Assembly: GCA_963585895.1 (NCBI GenBank)
Contig: OY757934.1
Span: 36,477,356 to 36,541,355 of the forward strand
Direction of reading: 5' to 3'
DNA length: 64,000 nucleotides
DNA from: Sepioteuthis lessoniana
Lineage: Eukaryota; Mollusca; Cephalopoda; Myopsida; Loliginidae
Shown one piece after another: positions 11,075-19,512 of this stretch (position 1 is its first letter; each line of letters starts with the position of its first letter). The notes beneath the pieces were generated by a model. The model searched no databases. It was not told the DNA's origin and saw nothing but the letters and a program-made list of their open reading frames with translations. The position numbers and the translations under genes were made by a program.

Positions 11075-11470
11075 AAATTGGTTGCCAACTAAGGCTGAAG
11101 AGTCCAGTTGGCCTTATTCTTCCCATTGCTGGAGGTTTGGTTTCTTTGTTTAATGGCATATCAACTCTTTTTAGATTATTTAATGCCAAAGGCATTCTCC
11201 TTGAAGAACAGTAGTGGTACTATTTAACACATAGCTGGGAGGATAAGGGGGTTCATACCTTTCCCAAGGGTATTTGCCCGAAAGAGAACGTAATAGCACG
11301 ACTGGAGTACGAACTCGCATACTACGATTCTGCATTCCATCGCTTTAACCATTACACCATGAGGACACCCCCCATTGCTGGAGAGGAGAAGAAACAGATT
11401 CATGTCTTTCCAAAAGGAATTACTGTGACATGCACGCAAACAGTTTCCAAGGGAATGTAAGCTTAGCTCA
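11075..11470 (-). mobile_element. SINE-B, antisense, interrupted by SINE-A
   Basis: Old SINE-B pieces lie at 11075-11134 ('ggctgaagagtccag', 'cccattgctggag') and 11371-11470 ('gaggagaagaaacag', 'ttcatgtctttcc'). They are colinear with the intact copy at 60555. The interruption is exactly the SINE-A at 11135-11370. Confidence 0.75.
11135..11370 (-). mobile_element. SINE-A with 13-bp target duplication
   Basis: This copy is near full length. The head on the minus strand begins at 11370 (box A 'tggtgtaatggttaaagc', box B region 'gagttcgtactcc') and the 3' end 'ttaaacaaagaaaccaaac' lies at 11135. The repeat cccattgctggag at 11122-11134 and 11371-11383 is the target duplication. The target was itself a SINE-B. 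Confidence 0.93.
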
Positions 11471-11571
11471 TTGGTTCCATTTTCTGTGCTGATAATCCTC
11501 ATGCTATCTATACCTTCCTGATTATTCATAATGTAAGTAAATAACAACCATAATATCAACTGTATGTATGT

Positions 11572-11835
11572 TTTACAGTCTTATTATGTGTTACAGTCTT
11601 GTATCATATTTTACAGTCTTGTATTTATATTGTCTTGTATTTATATATGTCTTTACAGTCTTGTATTTATATTGTCTTGTATTTATATACAGTCTTGTAT
11701 CATATTTTACAGTCTTGTATTTATATTGTCTTGTATTTATATACAGTCTTGTATTGATATTGTCTTGTATTTATATATGTCTTGCATCATATTTTACAGT
11801 CTTGTATCATGTTTTACAGTCTTGTATCATTGTTA
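11572..11835. repeat. AT-rich minisatellite, 'cagtcttgtat' unit
   Basis: Repeats of 'ttacagtcttgtat' and 'attgtcttgtatttat' alternate in a roughly 17-35 bp irregular period. The same phrase 'catcatattttacagtcttg' reappears at about 12724. An ~880-bp segment may therefore have been inserted into or beside the array. Confidence 0.9.
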
Positions 11836-12133
11836 TATTTTGACCTTCGACCCAGCCCCAAAATACTATTCCAAGGTAATATACCAGAAGGAAGTGACAC
11901 ATTCCAACGGCCAGTAATCAAAAGAGATCGCGTGGGCGGATTAAGGCTTATGATATGGGACAAGGTGAAGGTCTCATTGTGCCACTACAGTCATGCACCG
12001 GAAGAGAGTAACCTCTGAACTGCATGACAGTTATTTCCGCTTGATGACGATTAAACATCCGATTCAAAGATCCAGTAGGCGATCGTATGGGCATTGAGTT
12101 ATTATTTAACTCAGTTGAGTTTGGGTCCCAAGC
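11836..12133. other. Unidentified GC-richer segment
   Basis: It lies between the minisatellite and the GC-rich tandem repeat. It has CpGs ('agatcgcgtgggcgg', 'caggcgatcgtatggg'-like) and no recognisable coding motif. Together with 12134-12720 it looks like one inserted unit flanked by minisatellite sequence, but no ends can be defined. Confidence 0.3.
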
Positions 12134-12400
12134 AGTTGCCAGCAGACTCCCAGAGGGTTAGAGACGAGATGTGGTAGGGAAGGCCACACCTGACCGAGGG
12201 GGACCTCAGAACCCCCCAATGCAGTTGCCAGCAGACTTCCAGACAGTAGAGACCAGATGTGGTAGGGAAGGCCACACCCGACCGAGGGGGGCGTCGGAAA
12301 CCCCCAGAACAGTTGCCAGCAGACTTCCAGAGAGTTAGGGACGAGATGTGGTAGGGAAGGCCACACCAGAACGAGGGGCCCCTCGGAAAGCCCCGATGGA
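12134..12400. repeat. GC-rich 88-89 bp tandem repeat, 3 copies
   Basis: Units start with 'agttgccagcagac' at 12134, 12223 and 12311. Each holds 'gagatgtggtagggaagg' (or a close variant) and ends in a C-run block ('gaaacccccagaac', 'gaaccccccaatgc'). The minus-strand open frame over it is repetitive and has no domain. Confidence 0.93.
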
Positions 12401-12959
12401 GTAGACCCCAACATCAAGAGAACAATAAAGACACAACGTGACGGTCATAACAGTGGGGTCAAAATATGAAGTTTATGCTCGGTCTCCAGCATCCTCTCAC
12501 ATGCAAACCGTCAACAACCCTTTCGAACCCTTGCAATAAAGTGAGAGGTGAATATTTTTCTAAAGAAGTCCTTCCTGCGTCTTTATCATGCGTCCTTTCT
12601 TCATGTGTCTTCCTTCCTGCTTCCTTTCTTCATGCGTCTGTCTTTGTCGTTGTGTTGTTGTGAGTTATTCTACATATATATGTGCATGTATGTAGATGTG
12701 AATCTACATGTGTGACTATATAACATCATATTTTACAGTCTTGTATTATATTAAAGCAAAAAGTAAGAGAGAAAAAAGGTACTACAAACACACTTTCACA
12801 AAATCGGCTGCTGTGTTTACATGTTTGCAACAGCTAATAGTTATGGTACTACTACTACAGATGCTGCTGTTGCTGCTGCTACAACTGATAATGATGATGA
12901 TGTTAGCATGGAAAAGAATTATTTGTATTAACGCAACACCTCTGCCATGGGCAGAATGT
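12401..12959. other. Unidentified sequence with short CTTCCT-type repeats
   Basis: It includes 'cttcctgcgtctttatc' and 'tttcttcatgcgtctgtc' near-repeats (12568-12640) and a TGC/TGT-rich stretch near 12860. No element family was recognised. Confidence 0.35.
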
Positions 12960-13735
12960 AACAGAAGGTCAATTTTTAAGCAGTGTACTATTAGTTTGAA
13001 CTGAAGGTTTCTACTCCAAGGTTAAAGAGCCCAATCTGCTCTACTAATTACCTATAGCTGGGAGGAGAATAATTGGATTCATATCTTTTACTAAGTTATC
13101 AGCCAGCCCAGTAGGCTGGGGCTGTAGAATACACCAACTGCATCTCTGCAAGGGAGTAAGACACCCCCACTCTCCATCAAGTGTTCTGTATATGACACTA
13201 AACAATCTGATAGTGAGGCTCCAGTAATGCTGGAGCTTAGGGCAATGCAGAGTACTTCTCCATTGCCATCGCTCCCTGGAGTGGTAGCACCTGATAGGGT
13301 CTTATTTATGGATTAAATAGAACTATTTGACATTTAAACTGTGTTTAAACAAATGACTCATATTTATTGAATTGTTAGAAATAGAACTGTTTTATTATTT
13401 AACTATGTGTAAACAAATGACTGATGTTCATGAGTTGTTAGTTGGACATAACAAGTCATAGAACCATCTAACTTTAACTTATGCTAAATTGAATCATTAT
13501 AAATAGAACTGTATCAACAAATTGTGTTGACAAATTATATATATTTGATATATATGTACAAACAGGATTTAGCATTAAATAATTAACAATGGTTGATATG
13601 CTATAAAACCAAACCAAACCAAACCAAACCAAACCAAAAGTTATTAGTGTAATGTGAAATGCAAACAGCATTGAACTTGGATTGTCAGGTCCATTTCCTA
13701 AGACAATAAACATTACTCTATGAGCACCTTAGTGG
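12960..13735 (-). mobile_element. SINE-B, antisense, split by SINE-C
   Basis: The parts 12960-13102 ('aggtcaatttttaagcag', 'ggttaaagagcccaatctg', 'ggattcatatctttt') and 13638-13735 ('gtgtaatgtgaaatgc', 'ggtccatttcctaagac', 'accttag') are colinear with intact SINE-B copies. The gap between them is one SINE-C. Confidence 0.85.
13103..13637 (+). mobile_element. SINE-C, long form, inserted into SINE-B
   Basis: It starts 'ccagcccagtaggctggggc' and continues through 'gctgtagaatacaccaactg', the 'gaggctccag...ctggagct' hairpin block and an AT-rich tail region with repeated 'aatagaactgttt' phrases. It ends 'ggttgatatgctataaaacc' plus (AAACC)n. The repeat aagttat(c/t)ag flanks it at 13093-13102 and 13638-13647. 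The head has only a degenerate box B-like 'ggagtaagacaccc'. Confidence 0.88.
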
Positions 13736-14685
13736 AAAAGAATTATAAGTAACTGATATTTCATGAATAAATCTGATGTTTTTGTCTTATTAAGGTAGAC
13801 ACTTATTATTTAGTTCCTTGTCTAAAAAAATGATCTCATAGAAAATCAATATCCCTAAACTTTTTTCATGATAACTAGTTGTTGAGTTGAGGATATGTAC
13901 CATAATTCTCAGAAGACAGACAGAAGTACATCAATAAGCCAACAGTCTAACGAAGAAAAAATATTTATATATTATCCTTTGTTGTGAATGCACTTAGTTC
14001 AGTGGTGATTATTAATCATAAGAATCAAACATTATACAGTGGAGTTTTCAAATCAAATTTCTACTAATAACTCTTTGTTTCAGCCAATAGACATCTTGAT
14101 CTGTTTATGTAACCAAGGTAACTTAGATAAAATGCTTATATAACAAGTAGACTTTTTGCTTTATCTTTACCTAACAAAAATCTAATAAAAAATAAACACA
14201 AGAGACGTGACTGAATAAAAACAGTTTAATGATCTTGAGAAACAAAAATAAAATTTTTTCAAAGTGATACTTTGTTTTTCAGGTTTCAGCCAAGTCTTTT
14301 TGTTTAATCTGCAATTTGCTCTAAACATGACAATATCACCATTTAAAAGTGTAAAAAAGAAATAAAAAAATCTTCATTTCTATAATTTTAGCATGTACAC
14401 AAATTGGATTTAAAAGCATCAGTTCACAGGAAATGTATATGCAATGTTTTCAATGAAAATAATCCAATACAGAAACATATATTTTGCAGAATATACTAAG
14501 TAAAGGATAAGTAAAAAAATAATGAAAATCATTCTAACAATCAATCTGTTTATCCATGTAATAAATATTCCGAAGCTATCAAGTATAACAGATACCTAAA
14601 GTCAGTCATATATTTCAATGGCCAAAGTGTTATGACTATATTAACTTAGATGAAGACACAAGTCCAAGTATAACAATTTACAATG
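13736..14685. other. Anonymous AT-rich DNA
   Basis: No transposon or exon was recognised. The only pattern of note is the CCAAT/X-box/TATA cluster listed separately at 14082-14145. Confidence 0.5.
14082..14145 (+). promoter_or_regulatory. CCAAT box, X-box-like site and TATA-like site
   Basis: 'cagccaatag' (CCAAT) is followed by gtaaccaaggtaac (14108-14121), an inverted-repeat RFX X-box-like site, and about 20 bp later by 'cttatataac'. The order and spacing resemble a ciliary-type promoter, but no coding exon follows. In DNA this AT-rich the TATA part has little weight. Confidence 0.25.
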
Positions 14686-14942
14686 AATATTTATTTTTCA
14701 ACATAATCTCTAAACAGTAAAATTTTCAGATTAAAATAATATTTCAGTTAATAACTGTATCAGGCTAGAGATGTTGATCCATTATTATATGTATGTGTGC
14801 ATATATATATATATATATATATACAAACATACATATAATAATGGATCATATATATATCTCTAGCCTGATGCAGTTATTAACTGAAATATAATTTTAATCT
14901 GAAAGTTTTACTGTATAGAGATTACGTTGAAAAATAAATATT
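14686..14942. repeat. 257-bp near-perfect palindrome with (TA)n centre
   Basis: The left arm (14686-~14800) contains 'aatatttatttttcaac', 'cagttaataactg' and 'caggctagagatg'. The right arm repeats them reversed with few changes ('ctctagcctgatgcag', 'gttgaaaaataaatatt'). The centre is a (TA)n run. It may be a foldback MITE or an inverted duplication around a microsatellite. Confidence 0.92.
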
Positions 14943-14960
14943 TGTGTTTAACTACACAGA

Positions 14961-15000
14961 AGAGTTATGATACAACGAAACAGTCTGTCTGTGAATGAGA

Positions 15001-15064
<64 letters not shown>

Positions 15065-15090
15065 TGAGAGAGAGAGCGAGAGATAGAAAG
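14961..15090. repeat. 'gatacaacgaaacagtctg' motif, then (TA)n and (GA)n
   Basis: A ~50-bp motif ('gatacaacgaaacagtctg', 'tctgtgaatgagaata') is followed by (TA)n (15001-15040) and (GA)n (15041-15090). The same motif before (TA)n recurs at 59767-59815, so this is a microsatellite-linked repeat rather than chance. Confidence 0.8.
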
Positions 15091-15299
15091 AGAAAGAGAG
15101 AGATGAAGTTGCTGCTTTTTATAAGTAAAAGAATGATTTCTTGAGTGATTAGAGCTTATCTACAATATTTGTTTAGAGCATTTTGCAATGGTTAACAAGC
15201 TAGTCTTGTTGACCAATTCCTATGGAATAGTAAGTTAAGTACTCACTAAGTACTTTCAGTTTTTTTGACAAATCTCAGCAATGATTAGTTTTTATCAGC

Positions 15300-15372
15300 T
15301 AAACCTCAAATGGTGTAATGGTTTGCAAGCTAGGTTAGCAGACCGTTGTTAGAGAATTTGATTCTCACAGGC
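15300..15372 (+). mobile_element. tRNA-like SINE head
   Basis: 'aatggtgtaatggtttgc' (box A-like) and 'gagaatttgattctcac' (box B-like, TTTGATTC core) are spaced about 30 nt apart as in a tRNA. A weaker similar start lies near 15188. It is followed directly by a LINE-A 3' end, so the SINE body is missing. Confidence 0.5.
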
Positions 15373-15394
15373 TGAAACCCTTGGAAAGCTCCCA

Positions 15395-15590
15395 AGAACC
15401 TGGAAAAGAGAATGGATATAACTGGAGATCAGAGGAAAACACAAGGCCATTCAGACAACAGTACTGCTAAAATCAGCAAGGATACTTAGAATCTTGGAGA
15501 TCTGAAGAGACTTGCTGTCACTTTGACACCTATGAAAAACCACCAGTTGGAGCGGGTGTAAAAACTTGCAAGGAGAAAAATGATAATTTT
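15395..15590 (+). mobile_element. LINE-A 3' end fragment
   Basis: It matches the LINE-A 3' region found at 18240, 21640, 31770 and 38700: 'cagcaaggatacttagaa', 'gagacttgctgtcact', 'gaaaaaccaccagttgg', 'gcaaggagaaaaatgataat'. It is a 5'-truncated non-coding remnant. Confidence 0.8.
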
Positions 15591-15647
15591 TTTGCTTTTA
15601 ATCGCTTTTGTTTTTTATAGTCAATTAAAAATGTTGATTATAATAAG

Positions 15648-15649
<2 letters not shown>

Positions 15650-15700
<51 letters not shown>
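15650..15700. repeat. (TA)n microsatellite
   Basis: About 50 bp of TA dinucleotides. Confidence 0.97.
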
Positions 15701-15703
<3 letters not shown>

Positions 15704-16194
15704 CAAAAGGGTTCATACTCACAAAACTCTTAAGTGATGAACAGAAATGATACTCACCTAAAAAAAAAGAAAAGATATGATTATTAAAAAACAATTGACA
15801 TAAAAAACTGTCATCTTCAAAGTTATTATATTTCAATTCAATGGAATATAAATCTATAAAACTTCACAGTATTTTAAGATGAATGCTTATGTTACTTATT
15901 ATTATGGTTTATTGTAATTTAAATTTGATATAAAAATATTCAAGGTAATGTTTTTCATTTCACGAGGTCAACTATTTTGGATTATATGTTTGGTACTAAA
16001 ACAGAAATGAGAAGAAAATGATATATTCCACTGATTAGTTATTAAACTTAATGGAATAAGACACACTTAAAATAATTGAAAAAGGCATCATTGAGGTCAA
16101 TTATAACCTTATATGTGGACTTTGCTAAAATTGGCATTCTTTATCTCAAAATTTGAGGGAGATGAAGTAGACACTTTAAGACATAATTAGTCAG

Positions 16195-16545
16195 ACTCAG
16201 TGGGGAAAATAAAAAAGAGTTAAAGAGGAAGAAAAGGAAGAAAAAGGGAGATAAAAAAACGAAAAATGGGGAAAAAAGGAAGAAAAAGAAAAAGGAAGAA
16301 AAGAAAAAATGAAAAGAAAGATAATGAAAATCAAGAAAGAGAAGAGAAGGTAGAGAAAAAGAAGAAAGATTGAGAAAAGGGAGAAAGAGAAAAGAAAGGA
16401 AGAGAAAAAGAAGATTGACAAAAGGAAGAAAGATTGAGAAATAAGAAAGGGAAAAAGAAAAAAAGGAAAGAAAGGAAAATAGAAAAAGGAAAAAAGAGGA
16501 AGAAGAAAAAGAATGAAAAAGAAAAAAAACTGTAGCAAAAAACAA
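16195..16545 (+). repeat. Long purine tract (GA-rich, ~350 bp)
   Basis: The plus strand is almost free of pyrimidines for about 350 bp, built from irregular 'gaaaaagaagaaag'-type words. The minus-strand open frames over it (F/S/L-rich) only reflect this bias. Such tracts can form triplex or slipped structures. It is not a perfect tandem repeat. Confidence 0.92.
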
Positions 16546-17820
16546 CGATAAAAAAATCAACAAATTAAATTGTACAAACAATAAACAGAAAATATCAAAA
16601 ATGAATTAAACTAAACTTGACATAAGAATTTACAAAATCCATTTTAAAACAAGATCTAAAAAAAAATCCTCCAATTAAATCTGACTTCATTCTAAAAATT
16701 TTATAGATGTGGGATCAATTTTTTTTTTTTTAAAGAACTATCATAAACAATTAAGGTTTTAATTTTTTAATTCTAATTATTTTTTATCATTTTAAGGAAT
16801 ATAACAATTAAGATTAAATTAACTTTTGCTATTGAGAAAATGAAGCCTTAAGAATGAACAAAAAAAGATCAATAAAAAATTGTCAAGAAACTAATTATAA
16901 AATAACTGATCTTGATTATCTGATATGTTTTGGAGAATTTTTATTTGTTTTAATAAAATCTTTTTTTCATCAATTTTTACAATTTTTGTGTCATGATGAT
17001 ACTGCAGAAGTTAATGTCATTTTATTCTTTTAAAATCATTTTCATTCTTTCTATGAATCCTCTAAACACAGTCAACTACTTCCATTTTTAATTATTCTTA
17101 TCATTATTTCTGTCTGTTGATTTTATGATTTCATTTTAATACTTGTATGATTTCTGTTGGAAATGGAGGAATTATTTATGTATAGAACAGCACTAGTGCC
17201 TATGGTCAAACTATAGTATCTGTACTCTCAGAAATTCCATAGTTATTTAAAAACTATAAGGTATAAAATATGCAGATGAAAGCAGTGATTTCAGAGTTTA
17301 AAATTTGAAAGTTGGCCAGGACTAGGCCTAGGTCAATTAGAGTGCCAAGAATTACCATCTGCAAAAGTCAACAAATTGTCCTGGGTAGTATTAAGGGATA
17401 CTTGCATATATACAGTAAATAGCAATTAAAAAAAAGCTGATGTAAAAACATAAAGTGGATAAATCTAATTGGTTTTTAAGATATTTAATTTGATTTCCAA
17501 AAATTAAATGAATATTGACATTTTTTAAATTTCTATATTTGTTGTAGAAATATATATCGTATTAATATTTGTTGTATTGATATTTGCTCTATTAGTATTA
17601 ACCTTTGGTCAAAATTCTGCCAATTTTCTTATACCTGTGGAAATCCCATGGTTATTTTAAAACTGTATAACATAAAATTAAAAGATTATGAAAGTAAAAC
17701 ATAAAAAATCGAATATAATTATTTTAACATACTTATATAGCTTTAATTTGATTAGATTTTGACAAAGACGATTATGATTATCATTATCAATAATATTAAT
17801 GACAATAATAATAATGAGAA
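16546..17820. other. Anonymous AT-rich DNA
   Basis: No element, exon or tandem array was recognised. Confidence 0.55.
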
Positions 17821-18369
17821 TAATATGGAATTCAAAACTAGGTATGACTGAAAGATTATTTGCGGGGATTGGGCAAAAGACTGAATTTTGTCCATACTAC
17901 CAAATAATACATGCACAAACCAGACTCCATTTTAGAAAATGAGGTACATAAAATTCTCAGGGATTTTGAGATACAAATTGATCCTGGCCAGATCTAGAGG
18001 TAATTAAAAAAAAGAAAGAGAACTTGCCGTCAAGTGGATTTTGCAGTTCCAGTGAACCACAAGGTAAAAATAAAAGAAAGGTTAAGAGAGACAAATAATT
18101 GGACCTTACAAGGGAACTAAAAAACTGTGGAACATGTGGGGTGACAGTGACACCAATTTTTGTTGGTGTGCTTGGAACTGTCCCCAAAAGATTGGAGCTG
18201 TTGGAAATTGGAGGAAGAATTGAGACTATTCAGGTAACAGCATTATTGAAATTGGCCAGAATACTGAGAAGAGTCCTGGAAACCTGAGGAAACTTGCAAT
18301 CACTTAGATTCCTGTGAAATCCCACCAGTTAATACTGGTGTGAAAACCTCACCAGGAGTAATAATAATT
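17821..18369 (+). mobile_element. LINE-A 3' part (endonuclease end), decayed
   Basis: This 5'-truncated copy covers the restriction-like endonuclease region ('gagatacaaattgatcc', 'gagaacttgccgtcaag', 'gtggattttgcagttcc', MDLTRELKNCGT and VTPIFVGVLGTVPKRLE in translation) and the 3' UTR ('gagaagagtcctggaaacc'). It ends 'caccaggagtaataataatt'. It is broken by stops and frame changes. Confidence 0.85.
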
Positions 18370-18500
18370 AAACTGAAAGAAAGTGAAAAGAAGGATAAGT
18401 ACCTCGACTTTGCTAGGGAATTGAAAAAAACTATGGAACATGAAGGTGACAATTATACCAATTGAGATTAAGGAGTATGTAATAATCATAATAATACAAC
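18370..18500 (+). mobile_element. LINE-A fragment, head-to-tail with the previous one
   Basis: It begins immediately after the TAATAATAATT of the preceding copy with 'ctgaaagaaagtgaaaag', reads through 'aaggataagtacctcgac' and ends in another 'aataatcataataat' tract. It covers part of the endonuclease domain only. Confidence 0.8.
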
Positions 18501-18860
18501 AAAAAAAGAGAACTTGCTAAATTGTGGACTTTGCTGTTTCAATTGACCACAGAATAAAATTGAAAGAAGGCGAAAAGAAGGATAAATACCTTGACTGTGC
18601 TAGGGAATTGAAAAAACTGTAGAACATAAAAGTGATGATTATATCAATTGTAATTGGTGCACTTGAACAATCTCCAAAAGATTAGTACATCAACTGGAGA
18701 ACTTGGAAATAAGAAGATGAGTGGAGATCCTCCAAGCTACAGCATTGTCAATATCGGCCAGAATACTGAGAAGAGTCCTGGAGACTTGTGGAGACTTGCT
18801 GTCACTCAAACTCCAGTGAAAAACCATCGTCTAACAGTTACAACCGGAACCGGTGTTGTC
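18501..18860 (+). mobile_element. LINE-A fragment, third in the head-to-tail series
   Basis: It starts after 'aataatcataataatacaac' with 'gagaacttgctaaattgtgg', repeating sequence already present in the two previous copies. It ends in the 3' UTR ('gagacttgctgtcactcaa', 'gaaaaaccatcgtctaac'). Confidence 0.85.
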
Positions 18861-19405
18861 ATTTATAAATAAGTATTTGCAAAAGTAACATGAAATAGTA
18901 AGGCAGACTAGGTTCTTTAGTTTTGGTTGGGTAACCTATCTATGAGAAGGAAAACTTTGAATTTAAACTGGCTTTACTTGGACCTTGCATCATTTCCTTC
19001 TTTGGTGGAGGGGTTGGGAAAATGCATGAATAAGAAATTAAGGTTGATATATGTAGATGTGTGTGTATCTACTTATAATATAGATTACCAAGATGCTGGT
19101 TGCTACAAACACATTCACGGAAGAATTGTCATAAGATATGACTGTTACCAAATTCTTTATGAGATTATAATTGTTAGGAACCTGATGAGACAATTTAGAA
19201 AGAAAGAAACCCAACAAGTTTGCAATTTAATAACATCAAAATTATATTAGTACCAGTAAATGTATTTTTTAATTTATTTTATTTTTAGATGAAGCATTGT
19301 CAGTCATTATTGATGTTGAGTAGTATCTTATTTCATCTTTCACTTTTAATGATAGCCTGAGACATTTGCAATAAAAAAGCAAGTAAGAATAAAAAGTTAA
19401 AAGAA

Positions 19406-19408
<3 letters not shown>

Positions 19409-19451
<43 letters not shown>

Positions 19452-19512
19452 CTGATGTGAAAAACTCTAATGAATAAATAATAATAATAATGATAATAAC
19501 AATAATAAATAT
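19409..19512. repeat. (TAA)n tracts with a ~45-bp LINE-A 3' tail between them
   Basis: (TAA)n at 19409-19449 is followed by 'ctgatgtgaaaaactctaat' (the last bases of LINE-A), then a second tract at 19480-19512. LINE-A copy 1 begins right after it. Confidence 0.85.

Noticed and set aside
12106-12417. 103-codon minus-strand frame with repeated peptide
   Set aside because: It is the translation of the 88-bp tandem repeat, with no start or family support.
16141-16581. 146-codon minus-strand open frame
   Set aside because: It is a by-product of the purine tract (F/S/L only), with no domain.
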